DNA of 64,000 nucleotides from NCBI RefSeq assembly GCF_000002995.4, contig NW_025062477.1:824001-888000 (forward strand), in the 5' to 3' direction. Both the position numbers and the translations under genes were made by a program. Numbering within the stretch: position 1 is the stretch's first letter; each line of letters opens with the position of its first letter. Below are positions 50,634 through 63,575 of this stretch, one piece after another. Source of the DNA: Brugia malayi. Taxonomy: Eukaryota > Nematoda > Chromadorea > Rhabditida > Onchocercidae. The notes below the pieces were generated by a model. The model saw only the letters and a program-made list of their open reading frames with translations, searched no databases and had not been told where the DNA came from.

Positions 50634-53303
50634 GAAAAAAACATACTTTGTTGACAGCAAATTGCTTGTAATCGTTTTGCTGAACCAAAATCACCAATTT
50701 TAACATTACCATTAGAATCACGTAAAATATTAGCTGGCTTAATATCACGATGAATAATCTCATTACGATGTAGATACTCTAAGCCATGTAATATTTGATA
50801 GGTATATTTACCAGCAACTGTATTACTCAAACATCCATAAGTTGCAATGTAATCTTTAACTGAACCACCGGTCATATATTCAATAAATATACAAATTGAT
50901 TCATCGATTTGTTGTGCACCAAGATATTGCACAATTCGATTATGTTGTATGGTACTTAATAAATTAATTTCATTTTCCAATTGATTAATATGATTCTTCA
51001 AATGTTTATCATTACGGCAAATGTTAAATCTGAAATTTTAATTAGTAATTAAATACAAATATATAAATTATTTTACATTTAAATAAGATAATTTATGTGT
51101 AAATATTTACTGATTAATGGCAGCAAAAAAATGATAATTCTTTCACTTAAAATTTTAAAAAATTTTTTAAAATGTAATATTTTTTTTTAATTAATAATTT
51201 TATTTTTGTCCTCTCTATAAATCATTAATGGCATTGCAGAGTAAGACATGCAAAAATTCCGGAAATACCGGAAATTTTATCTGAATCAGATTTTTGTTGC
51301 TTTCTATGTGAGAAAATTTATTGCATCACATTTTCCTTTTGTTTTTTTTTTTTTTTTTGAATTTATTGATTTCAAATTTATTATCTTCAAATTAAGTTTG
51401 CTATGGTGTTTTACGCTAATCTAAATTCGCTTTAAGCATTTGATAAATTCTAAAATTCGGCATTGCAATTTTTCAAATTCAATTTATCACAGACGTCATT
51501 ATCACACTGATAAAGATTAGATGTCATCCTTATAGTAAGATTAAGATTAAGTAAGATTAAAATAATTACTAATCAATACTTCAGATTCATCTTATCTTAA
51601 ATGCTATCTAATGTTATCAAAAGTTATATCTAATTAAATGATATCTGATGTTATCATCCGTTCTTCATGATTACACATACTGATAAGTTCATCTTATCAA
51701 CATGATCAGTTCTAACTAACAAAACTCCACTTTGTTTGCTAATTACCAATAGTTATACAACCTCTTCAGTGCTACTTCTTTTCCGGTATCCACGTCAACG
51801 CATACGTAAACTTTGCCAAAAGCTCCGGAACCAATGCATTTGCCTTGTTTCCAATTAGTTGGCGCACATGGCGTGCTCGTATCTTTTTGACAATATTCAT
51901 CAAAATCAGCAAGTACCACACCACTACTAACACTGCTACCATTTTGCCTAGGACTATTTATCAATCCGGTATTTGTACTGGTACCGGATGAGCGACATTC
52001 GCAATACGGAATCTGCAAACTGACCATTGATGCATTTGCTAATGTTAAATAAGAAATACAGGAATTTTTAAATTAAAATTCAAATTTCGTATTTTAAGTT
52101 ATTAAGAAATTGCTATTGATTATATTATTTTGCTACTATTTATTGATGTTTTAATTTTAACATTTAAATTTCCTCAGATAATTCTGAAATGAAATAGTTA
52201 AGTTAAATTCTCAGGCTTGCATTTGAATTGAAATTTGAAGTGAATTGAAAAATGGAACAATGAAATTTCAAAATTTTTATTTCAAAGATATGTGATAGCG
52301 AAACAAATGTGCGTAAATATTTTTGCCAAACTTTAAATCTAAGTTCATAAATTAATTTAATGTTAAAATAAAAAGATATTCATTTTTACAAGTTTAAAAT
52401 AATGTTTAAACGTTTATTAACAAAGTATTTTTCAAGTACTTTGCTCTTTTTCATATTAATTTCCTAAATATTCGAGTAATTATTTCTGATTTTTAGCATT
52501 TTCTGCTACTTTACATACTTTTATATGATTAATTTCCACTTGTTTCATCTCATTTAGATTCTATTTCAATATCAAATTTGAATCACTGAAAATGATTTTT
52601 CGAGAAATATCGAGAAAGAATCAATTAACTGAGAAAACAGATTGATTAAATTAAAAATTAAATATTTCCTATTGTTGTAGCAAAAAAAAAAAAATGTATT
52701 TAATTAAAGTAAAAATAAAATTTTGTTTGAACTGCTTGAAATTCAACAATTACTTGCTATCTGTAGTAAAAATTTTAATAAAAAAAAAAAAAAAATGACC
52801 TCAATAATTTTTGATGATTGCACTGAGAAAGTTCCAGATGCATCCGGAATTGGTGAGCATGTAAATAATGTTGATAATCGTGTATCAGATTGATAACGTG
52901 ATAATAATAGACGTAAACTTCGTTGATGTGACGTACGATCAAAATCTACTAATTCAATTGCACGATCTAATTCTAATTGATTTCGTATTGGTACAATTAG
53001 TTCATGATTACGCAAAGTATAGTAAATATTTAATTTAAAATTACATCTTGAATTTAGATGCATTTGTAATTCATCAAAAATAACCGGTCGATGCATTTCA
53101 AAACAAAATTTTTCACCACGAAATTCTGCTTTAATTCGAATTTTAAAATTAGCTGTTGGTACACTGATAGAAGACATTTGCTCCTTAGCGGAATTAATCA
53201 TCATTTCCATTAAGCCATTCCGGATTGCGGAACAAATATCAGCTCGAATTATCTCTTCTTGCTCATTCATCCTTTTTCCATCTTCTTTTTCCTTATCATT
53301 CAT
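49856..53303 (-). CDS. MEKK2/MEKK3-type MAP kinase kinase kinase (PB1 + kinase)
   Basis: Ser/Thr kinase acting at the top of a MAPK cascade. Exons on the minus strand: 53303-52800 (168 aa), 52038-51762, 51029-50647, 50181-49856 (stop). Exon 1 carries a PB1 domain (about residues 45-140: [18 protein letters not shown]...[10 protein letters not shown]) as in MAP3K2/3, where it recruits the MAP2K partner. The kinase domain is complete: [10 protein letters not shown] loop, VALKR lysine, [12 protein letters not shown] catalytic loop, [48 protein letters not shown] matches the MEKK2/3 activation segment. The kinase exon phases agree. Exon 1 ends in phase 0 (GAG|GTCATT) but the next exon needs phase 1, so a small exon or alternative donor in 52039-52799 is missing. 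The ATG at 53303 lies 14 nt after an acceptor-like CTTGTAG. At about 500 aa it is shorter than the human proteins because the linker is short. Confidence 0.88.
51484..51705. promoter_or_regulatory. GATA-motif cluster in MEKK kinase-domain intron
   Basis: About eleven GATA/TATC cores in 220 bp, including CTGATAAG, CTTATCT, CTTATCAAC and several GTTATCA, denser than in adjacent AT-rich sequence. Possible intronic enhancer. Confidence 0.3.
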
Positions 53304-53317
53304 CTTTCTTTTCACTA

Positions 53318-53324
53318 CTACAAG
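53318..53324 (-). other. acceptor-like site before MEKK ATG
   Basis: On the minus strand CTTGTAG ends 14 nt before the ATG at 53303. Candidate trans-splice acceptor or 5'UTR intron end; weaker than those of the transporter and LIM genes. Confidence 0.35.
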
Positions 53325-53625
53325 TTGATATTAACAAAACAAAAAAAGAGGAAAAAAAGGAAAATTCCTGTAAATATGTTTGTTTATGGTTTCTATTTTT
53401 TGAAATGAATGAAAACAACTGAAATATTATAAAATATATTAGATTTGAATAGAAAATTTAAATCATAAAATTCTCATTACTCATCAAAAAATGTTATAAG
53501 AATTTAACAACAGAGAAAAGGAATGAAATATTTTGGTTGATGATTGAACCTATATGTAATTGACAGTTGAATTTATTCAAGTTTTTTTTTTTTTTTTTTT
53601 TTCTTTTGCTTTTGTATAGATGAGA

Positions 53626-53713
53626 AGATGGGTAATGATAATGATAATGATGATAATGATAAACAATAACAATGACAGTGACAGAGTATGATGATGATGA
53701 TGATGATGATGGT
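53626..53713. repeat. GATAAT/GATGAT compound repeat
   Basis: GATAATGAT units followed by a run of about eight GAT units, about 0.3 kb upstream of the MEKK start. Confidence 0.85.
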
Positions 53714-56700
53714 GACAAACGGATAGGTAAAACATAGATAGGTATCATTATATTGATTGACAAAGTAAGTAAGTAAATGGATGATGATAAAGTATGAAAA
53801 TAAATTATATTGACATTACTACATCCCAGAACAGGAAATAAAACAGTTTTTTGGTCGTAGACAACCAAATAAAATAAAACAATTTGATTGAAGGAAAAAA
53901 AAACAAAAATAAGTGAAAAGAAAGAGAACCGGAAAATCGGTTTAATGTAAAAGATCGATAATGATAAGATATGTGCCATTTGCGCTATTAGTTCATTTAT
54001 CTCTTCCTTTTCTCTTTTTTTTTTTCCCTTATCATAAATCTTTTATAAAGTGCATTATGCATGCATGTAATTAATGATGCAAGGATAGGAAGATATTTGA
54101 AAGAGACAAAAAGAACTGATAAAAAATTGATAAGTTATCTCACATGGGCAGAATATTAGGAATTAAAATGAAATTATGGAATTATTAGCATTGATAACAA
54201 ATTTTGTTGAAAAATGATTAAATTTACTATAATTTAGCAATGGAAAAAATTTAAAAAGCATATGATAACATTGAAATATTCTGTTTAATTTACTTGAAAA
54301 ATATATTAGTAACAGTGATAACATTGTGATAAATTATTTTGCTATCTTTTTTAACTTTGAGAAATATATATGTTATCATCTTTCAACTAAATTTGTTATC
54401 ATATTAAGAAATTATTGCTATTAAAAAAAAAAAGAGTTTTATTAATATCAATGAACATAAGTAATCATAATTACTTATAGGGATTTGAAAGTAAGACAAA
54501 GTACGATGACATTGGTATAAGTAAAGTAGCAAAAATTTTGTTTAAACTATGCATGAAGGAATTTAGTAAAAAAATAAGTAAATAAATCAATAAATAAGTA
54601 AAACAAATTGGATATATATATGAAAGAAGAATATTAAAAAATTGAAAATTAGTAGGAAAATAATTAGTAATAGAACAAAAAAAAATTTGATAAAAATTTA
54701 GTAAGAAAAACAAATTATTATGAATAAAGAAACTTTGCTAATTTCTTGCAAAAAAAAAAATTTACTTACACAAAATGTTCGTTTAATTTTTGCTGGAAAT
54801 TTAATAAATTTAAACTTAAATAAATATTTCAAATTTTTTGAAGATACAATAACTAATAGAAAAAATTCAAAAAGTTTGAATAAAAAAATTTTTGAAACTA
54901 TTAAAAATATTTCAAAATGAAAATTGACGTATTTTTTTTTTTGAAATTTAAAAAAAATTTAAATGCCAAAAAAAAAAAAAAAAAAGTGGCACTATATGCT
55001 TTCTTAAAAGAATATCCCTTTTCTTTCTTAGAATGTCCTAAATTTTTGTTGTGCTTACTCTTCCGAAATGAAATGACAATGTTTAGGTCAAGGTCATTGA
55101 CCAAGTCCAATACTTCTTGCACTTCCTTTTCTCCCATTACCTTTGATTGTTCCCTCATTTTCATTGAATAAATTAATATTTTAATATTCTTCACAAAATG
55201 TTTACTTAAATAAATAAATGGTGTAATTAGAAAATGAAACATTTAAAACAAGTGACTGTAAATTCATTAAAATGACCAATTAACCTATATTTATTTCATA
55301 TTGGTCACTCAAATCTAAGTGACCAGCATTAAGCAATAAATTCAGTAGTGTTTTAAGTGTAGAATTTTCATTTACTAATTATTGTGTGTTGTAATTTCAA
55401 AAGTTAATCTTATTGTATGTGAACCATTATTGCTACATCAATAAACATATTGAATTCTATAGGTTTATTTGTTAAGCATAGTATTACTACATTTATTACT
55501 ACACAAAATAATTTGTAATTAATAAATATACTTTTAAAATTTAATAAATTACAAATTTTCATATAGACTGTTTAAAATTATTATTATTAGTTATAATAAA
55601 ATTAGTTAACCTAAAATAATAAAAAATCGATAAATTATTAAGATCTTATTGTTAATCATAGTATTACTTACATTTACTGTCTAATGTTAAAAAATATTTA
55701 TTCTGTCAAATTTTTTTACTTATCAAAAATTATTCTTTATGATTAATTACTTAATTACTTTAATATTTCATAATTAATTACTTTAATATTTCTTTATGAA
55801 ATTTGAAAAATTTTTTCTTTTAATGTTTACGATTTAAAATTTTTATTTTATTGCTATAATTTAATTTAAAGTTATTTGGACAGAATTAAATTTTCTTTAT
55901 GAATATCAAATTAGTAGTTATATTCAATGAGATGAAATAATTTGAAGTGAAATTTTACTTTTAATTTATTCTTTTAAGAAATCTCGGGATAATCATTAAT
56001 TTTGTTTTACTTCATTTGCATATGATAAGTTGTATTTTAACATATTTGGTAGATGATCAAATGTGAAATGTCCTCTGTCAACCAAATGTTATCATAAATA
56101 GGTAGCACTTTTCCACTTCACTTCAAATTTATGTCCGAAATGCACAAATTGCGCATTTTGTCATATAAAAATAGACCGCCACTGTTTTTATTATCATTTT
56201 AAACTGATTTCTTTTTTTTTTTTGAAATTTTCAAAATTAGTAGAATAATTGGGGGAAGAAAAATTGACTGTTATAAAAGTTCATTATTTATTTTGTAAGA
56301 ATTATTTATGATTGATTCATTTATTAATTTAATCAATCATTGAAATTGTCATAATCTTTTAACAAAAATTTTTGTATTAATTAGCATAAAAAATAAAATT
56401 TTTTTTTTTTTTGTAATTTTTTCTTTTTAATTGTCTAAGATTAAATTAAATTTTATTCAAGTTAAATTAAACCAAAAATTGTGCATTCGTTTTTTTTTTT
56501 TTTTTTCTTGAATAATTTATTGTTATTTGTAAATTGTGTCAAGAAAATCAGTGATAGGTCAAGGAAAATGAATTAATTTTACTGACAATTTTAATAATTT
56601 GTTCGTGTTAGTAAATTATTAAAAAAAAAAAAAAAAGAAATTACTGAACTTTCATTATTGCGCAATTTTATGTGAACATTCAATAATTTTGCACTAATTG

Positions 56701-56729
56701 TATTTATTGCGAATTATATAATCAAATCT

Positions 56730-56960
56730 TCGATCAATATATCATAATCAAAATTGCGATCAATAATATATCAAAATCAAACTTTTGATCCATATAACAT
56801 AGACAAATTTGCTGATCAATATATCATAATCAAAATTGCGATCAATAATATATCAAAATCAAATTTTTGAACAATATATCATAGTCAAATTATTGATTAG
56901 TAATATATCATAATCAAACTTCTGATCAATATATCATGATCAAACTTGTGATTAATGCTT
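56730..56960. repeat. degenerate tandem array (28-30 bp unit, 82-bp higher order)
   Basis: Repeated segments of the form GATCAATATATCATAATCAAA. GATCAATATATCATAATCAA begins at 56732 and again at 56814, giving an 82-bp period over which three variant subunits (starting CTTCGATC, TTGCGATC and TTTTGATC) alternate. About eight subunits in total. Confidence 0.85.
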
Positions 56961-57353
56961 ATATCACATATCACCCAGAGAGTGTTGAAAGGTATTAAAA
57001 GTATTTGCTTTTAAAACAAAAGTAAACATTTCGATCGAACAGTAAGATCGAATACAATGAAATTAATCAATAATCGAACAGATAAGATAAGCATAGTCTG
57101 ATTGATAATTATTATCTGATAAAAAGGTTATTACTAAATTGCAATTAAAAGACCTCTGCAAGTTGATTTTTTTTTAATTTTTTTTTTTTTTTGAAATGTT
57201 ATTATTTTAATTATTGAATTGATCACATTTTCGTTTTTCTTATCACTCTTATCACATTTTCTTATCACACTTTTTTCGCAATTCACTTTTCTAAAAACAT
57301 TTCACAATACATTAAGAAAAGAAATATTTTTGTTTCTGAATAAATTATAAGAA

Positions 57354-57410
57354 AAAATAAAATAAAATAAAATAAAGTAATAATAATAATAATTATTATT
57401 ATCATAATAA
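57354..57410. repeat. AAAAT then AAT/ATT repeats
   Basis: AAAAT units pass into AAT and then ATT units, producing a small inverted AAT/ATT junction. Confidence 0.8.
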
Positions 57411-58224
57411 AATAATTTGCATAATTTCAATACATATTTCTCTTTTGCTATCATATATTTTTGTTAATAAAATTAAAAAGCCATAAAAGTTTCTTTTTCT
57501 AACATAATTTGTTAACAAAAAGAAAAAAAAAAATTTGTTCATTTGCAAATTTTCGTAATACTAAAAATTTGATTTAAATTAAGCTAAAATTACATTTCTA
57601 ATGTATAATTTTCAGGTATGATGTTTATGCAGTTAGCTTTTAGTTAGCTTAATTCAACCTTAATTTCATTTAAATTACTTTGTTACATTGGCAAGAATCA
57701 AAATTAAGCTAATCATATGGAAGGAATTTATTAAATTGAAGTCAATTTATTTCCATTTCAATCATTTTCCAGCATATTTCAACATTTTTCAACTTTTAAT
57801 TCTATCATTGTAATTACTTGTTAATAGCTCATATTGTTAATTTTACAATTTAACTTGGTTAAATCATCCTGATTTGAAGGTCATCTGCAAATGGGATGAC
57901 ATGTTTTAAAGAACTTATCAATCAATTATCAATTAATTAAATGGAAAAAATAAATTAGTCAAAGGCTGAACTTTAATCTCTATTGCATCAATCAGACAAA
58001 ATTTTGAATTGGAATTCAAATCTTCATTGAATTTAAATCCATCAAAATATAAAAAGTTTAAAATTTCAAATATACAACAATGAGTGTTTATTAAAAAGAA
58101 ATAATTTTATTTATATTTGAAATTTAATTAAATATATCTAATCTTATTCAATATTTTCCCACTACTTCCTGTTTTTATTCCTTCGTTTTTTTCCTGATTT
58201 TTCTCCGTTGTTGTTCTTTTTTTC

Positions 58225-58257
58225 TCTCTCTCCCTCTCTCCCTCTCTCTCTCTCTCA
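58225..58257. repeat. CT microsatellite (left arm of inverted pair)
   Basis: CT run with CCC interruptions, largely complementary to the GA tract at 58499-58542. Confidence 0.9.
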
Positions 58258-58338
58258 TATTTTGTTTCCGTATTATATTTGTGATTGTTCGAAAAAAAAA
58301 AATATGACATATTTTTTCTTCTTCAAAAAAATAATTCT

Positions 58339-58374
<36 letters not shown>

Positions 58375-58498
58375 CAAACTGCAACAATTTTATGTAAAAT
58401 TTGTTCCATTATTTGAAAAAAAAAAAGTTTTTATTCGAATAATTCTAAAAAATCAAATCAAAAAATAACACATAATACTCTTTTTTTTCAAAAAAAGA

Positions 58499-58542
58499 GA
58501 AAGAGAGAGAGAGGGAGAGAGGGAGAGAGGGAGAGAGAGAGA
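58499..58542. repeat. GA microsatellite (right arm of inverted pair)
   Basis: GA run with three GGG interruptions at the same spacing as the CCC interruptions of the tract at 58225-58257. Confidence 0.9.
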
Positions 58543-59332
58543 TAAACTACAATAACAAATAAATTTGAAGAACACAAAGTTGTGTAAATAAATAAGCAAA
58601 AGAGTATGATGATTCAAAAACATTTATAATAAATTAATTCTATCAATGTAAAAAAAAGTTTATTGATAAAAAAAAATTGTTATCAAAATATTTGAAATGA
58701 TAAAATTGCTTATTAACTTATTTATATGATTATCTATATTTTATATGATTATCAATCTAATTAATAATAATTGAATGAAAATTTCAAAAAAAAAAAAAAA
58801 TGCCGAAATGTTATAAAAATAATTTAATATTAAAATGATATAATTTGATAGGAATAATTTATAAAAAAAAAAAATGTATAAAATTTTGAATATTTGTGTA
58901 TATATAAAAAAAAAAAAAATGTATAAAAAAATTTTTTTTTGAATATTTGTAAAAATGAACAGAAATTATTTTTTCATTTTTATTTTATTAATATGACAAG
59001 ATATGGTTCATTTTTGGTACAGAAATGATTTCTTCAAGGTCATTAATTCTTGTGCTTTCTTTCATTTTTCTATTATCAGAGCAATTCATCCAACAAATTG
59101 ACCAAAATGTATTATTATTTGACCCTTCTGTCACATCCATACATTCCTTTAGATCAAATCACTACGGCACCGATCGATTAAGTTCAAAATGAAAAGTTTT
59201 ATTGTGAATTGTGAACTAATTTAATTTCAATTCTATTTTCTTTTTCAAAATATATACATTCTTCCTCTTTTTCTTATTATTATATCATATTGTTTGTTTT
59301 TTTTTTTTTTAAAAAATCATATCAAAATCATA

Positions 59333-59580
59333 ATTACACTAATAATTGTCATCATTAATGATAACATTGTTATTTATCTAAATAATATCAAAATCAAAAG
59401 TCATATCAAATTGTTTGTTTTTTAAAAAAAAAAAAAAATTATTTGCTAATGATTACAAATATAATTAGCAAATTAACTAATTAATAATTTTCAATAATTA
59501 TTATCAATAGTGCACATTTTTCAAAAAATTACACTAATAATTGTCATCATTAATGATAACATTGTTATTTATTTAAATAA
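59333..59580. repeat. 54-bp direct repeat pair, 195 bp apart
   Basis: ATTACACTAATAATTGTCAT and its continuation through ATGATAACATTGTTATTTAT occur at 59333-59386 and 59528-59581 with about one mismatch. Related TCATATCA...TTGTTTGTTTTTT sequences flank the first copy, at 59286 and about 59400. Confidence 0.9.
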
Positions 59581-60281
59581 GTAATTAACTGCTTCTCAGT
59601 AATAAAATATTATTATCATTATCATTATGGTTATCATTATTAACTTTATTATCATTCGATTATCAATCAAATTACCAATTTATAGATTATTTCATTTTCT
59701 AATGTATCAATTACAGTTTGGTGCTTAAATTTCGTTTTTAATATTCTTTTGATGTATCGAATCAAACTTTCCGTCGATTTTCTTTGATGCAACTGAGAAA
59801 AAGAAAAATAATAATTTCTCAAATTTATAATTTTATATTTTTCAAATATAAAATATGAGAATGCATCTGTTAGCATTTACAATGATATTTTTTATTTTAC
59901 AAAAAAATTTAACTTCACAATGAACACAAAAAAGTGATGTCAGACGATAACTAATCTCTATTGTTTTCACTTTCGAGATAGCATAAGTGATAAGATCAAT
60001 ACAATCAGTTTTATATTGATCTTATCACTTATCTTTTTTGATATGATTCTTTTACTATCAAACAATAATTACTATTACTCTATCAATTAGCAATTCTTAA
60101 AAAAAAAAAATTTTTAAATGATTATTTGATGCAATCTTCTATAAATCTCAATTAATCATCATTTTGTTGATTGTGTAAATGCGAGAAAAAAAAAAAGTTT
60201 GTAATTCGCCTCAATTTTGATCAATTTAATTTTTAGTGGTTAATTTGATGACATAATAATTTTCATTCTTTTCAAAACAAC

Positions 60282-60291
<10 letters not shown>

Positions 60292-60313
<22 letters not shown>
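60292..60313. repeat. CT microsatellite
   Basis: Uninterrupted CT run followed by a T-run. Confidence 0.9.
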
Positions 60314-60375
60314 CTTTTTTTTTACCTAATTCCCGTGAATAACAGATATATTTCACTTCTAAATTTCTAAATTCT

Positions 60376-60406
60376 AAAAAAGAAAAGAAAAGAAAAGAAA
60401 AGAAAA
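60376..60406. repeat. AAAAG pentanucleotide repeat
   Basis: About five AAAAG units ending in an A-run. Confidence 0.9.
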
Positions 60407-61081
60407 AATGGATTTATGTCATTTTTGATCAGTGAAATGAATTTGAACAATATTTCATTTTCTATTTTGCAAAAAGAAAAAGAAATGAAAGTTATTACAT
60501 ACCAATTCAAATTCAAAAAAAAAAAAAAAAAACTGATTATTTCTTTTGATTGTAAAATTAAAATTGTAATTTGATGTCTTCTTGATAAATTATTTTCATT
60601 TTATAAAATTTTAAATCATTTTTTTTTCAAACTCTTTTAATTCTTTCTTTATTTCACTAAATTATTTTAATATGTATTATGAGAATTTTTTATTCATCAT
60701 TTTTCTCTTTTTTTTTTTTGCAAAAAAAAAAGAGAAAAATACTCTCTCTATGATCTTTTTTTTTTTTTTTTTTTTTCTAATTTATTTAAATTTTTACAAA
60801 ATTTTGCAAAAAAAAAAAAAAAAAAGAAAAGGTAATTGTAAAAAAGTTCACATAAGTTGCACTAAATAATACTGTAACAATTATTCAATTTACCGAGAAA
60901 TTTAATGCAATTTTTTTTTTTTTGATATTAAATTATCGACGATCAGATGTAAAGTGAAGTGTCCTTGAAATAAAGAAAAAGGAGCAGATGAGATGATGGT
61001 TTAGAGAGGCGTAAAAAAGAAAGGATTTTTTGAACAATTCAATCGTTCCTTTATGAATTTGTCTTTTTTTTTTTCTTTATT

Positions 61082-61142
61082 AGAAAAAGGAGAGGAAAGA
61101 GAGAGGGAGAGGAGAGAGAGAAGAGAGAAGAGAGGAGAGAGG
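61082..61142. repeat. polypurine GA/GGA tract
   Basis: About 60 bp of almost pure purine with irregular GAGG and GAGA units. Confidence 0.85.
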
Positions 61143-61335
61143 CATTTTTCTCCTCTAAATTAAATTTTTTGATTGACCTGAAAAAATTCAATTTTATGGC
61201 AGGTCTATTTTAGTAAACAGTTCTAAATAAATATCAGCTATATTATTTCCTATCTTTCTAAAATGCACTAATTTAATGTTAACCCATTATTTAATGCTAA
61301 TTTACAAATTTTTTTTTTTTTTTTTAAACTTATGT

Positions 61336-61452
61336 TTTTACTTATTACTTAAAATTACTTTAAAAAAAGATGATTTTACTTAATACTTAAAATTACTTAA
61401 AAAAAAGGATGATTTTACTTATTACTTAAAATTACTTTAAAAAAAAAAGATG
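61336..61452. repeat. three-copy tandem repeat, about 40 bp
   Basis: ACTTATTACTTAAAATTACT followed by an A-run and GATGATTTT, three times; copies differ mainly in A-run length. Confidence 0.9.
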
Positions 61453-63575
61453 AAAATTTCCATGGTACATTATTTTCAGCTTTGCAACTTATTTAATTGA
61501 TATTTTTATTGATAAACTTGTAACAATTAGATATTATCAAATATCATTTATTGTATAATTTTATTTAATTGCCTCTTTTCGAGGTCAAAAATATTAGAAT
61601 TTTATTCAATAAAAAATTTATTTCTTAAAAGATATCACTAGTTTTTGAATTATTAAAAAATTTTAATGCCAAAATTTCAGTGTATTAATTTTTTTTTTTT
61701 TTCCTTTTAGTTTATTAAAATTTTAGGTATAATTTTTCTTTTTCTGTGTAGATCATCCAATTTTATTGTGACCTTTGTTGATGTTTACTGCAAATCATAT
61801 GTAAAATACTAGTTTGAATAAGAAAAATAAATGTGAAATGATAATGAAAACATTTTCTAAGTTTCTTTTTTTTTATTTGCAAGCAATATGTCTAATTAGT
61901 TGACCAATCAATAGTAAGCAAATAAAACAAAAAGAAAAAAAAAAAAAGAAAAAACAATTACAATTTAAAAAAATTTAAAACTCATTCATTCAATCTTTTT
62001 CTCATTCCATACGGAGCAATTTCGAACTAAACTATAAAAATACTTTAATGTGAATTCATTTAGTTGAAATAGTGTAAACTTCTACAAATTTCTTTAAAAA
62101 AAAAAAAAAAAAAAAAAAAGTATAAAATAAAATAACTACAATATATTTATAATATTTTTTTAAAGAAATTATCCATTTATTGATGCATTGAAATTTTTTC
62201 AAATTTAGTTTAAATTATTTTAAAAAAGATGAAAAAAAAAAAAAAAAAAACAAAGAAAGAATGAAAAATTATAAAAATATTATTAGTGAATTATAATCCT
62301 AAATTGTTAAATGGTTAATATTAAGAGCAAAGATAATAAAAAAGTTGAAAAAAAAAAAAAAGAAGAAGAAAGAATTTTTTGAAATGAACTGATTAGTGAT
62401 AGTGTCATATGGAAAAGTTAGAAAATTAATTTGCTGGTGCAATTAATGAATGCTCGTATCGGAAGATAAGATAGAAATGATATGTCTGAGTTTTGATGGT
62501 GTAATAAGTGAATCGAAGTAGCTAGTTAGCTAGCTAAGCTTAACATTCTCGACCTCTACCCTCAATCATCTGTCTCTTTTTGCATCAATTAGTTGAAATG
62601 AAACAAATGTTTAAGAGTTGTATGTAGAGATATATATATATATATTTCCTTTCTTCATTATATTATTCTTATTTTTATTTCATTTTATTATCTTTCATTT
62701 CGGAAAAAAAAAAAAAATTTCTTTCTTTTTTATGTTATTAGAAAGAAAATTCATTGTTAAACATACGGTTTTCATTATATTTATTTGTAATATAAGCTGA
62801 AGCAGATGTGTCATCCATTCTTAGTGCATTTTAAATTTTATCTAATTTCATTTTTGTATAAAATGCTTTTATTATCTTTTGGTAACAAGCATTTTGGTAT
62901 ATTTTACATATAATAACTTATGCATAGTTGTTTTCAATTTTAAAATATTTTATGAAAAAATTTTTGTTTTTTTGTTTTTTTGTTTTTTTTTACTTTATCA
63001 AATTAACTAAATTATTCATATGTAATATGTAAAATAAATATTTGAAAAATAATTTTTAAAAAAATTTTTATTTTGCAATAATGTTCGTTTTTTATTTATT
63101 GGGAATTTTTTTTTTTTTTTTTTGAGCAAATAACTTGTAAAGCTTATATGAATATTATAAGTGAAAATTAATGGGAATATTTTGGATTTTTTTTTTTTTT
63201 TTTAATATTTGAAATAAATTTAAAAATAATTTCAAATTTTTAGTATCATTTAAAATGTGCAAATATTTTCTTTTTTTTTTAGCAAATGTATAGCTAATTA
63301 GTGTAATGCTATTGCTTAGTTATATGAATATTTTCAAAAATGTTTTGAAAATAAAAATTACTTCCAAATTTTTTGCAACAAACTTTGCTAATTATTTGTA
63401 TTTTCAATCAGTCTAAGTTACTACATAATTAATTTGTAAAGATAAAGGATAAAACAAATTAAATTATTATTTTATCAGTAAAAATGGACAATACATTTAA
63501 TTTATGCAATATCTGTAAAATTAATCTTCCATTTTGCAATGCTAATTTCATTTCATTTTTAATTTCATCCAATTT

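Noticed and set aside
53494..53979. 161-aa minus-strand open frame upstream of MEKK
   Set aside because: Contains Ser and His/Tyr runs from the GAT and GATAAT repeats; no domain.
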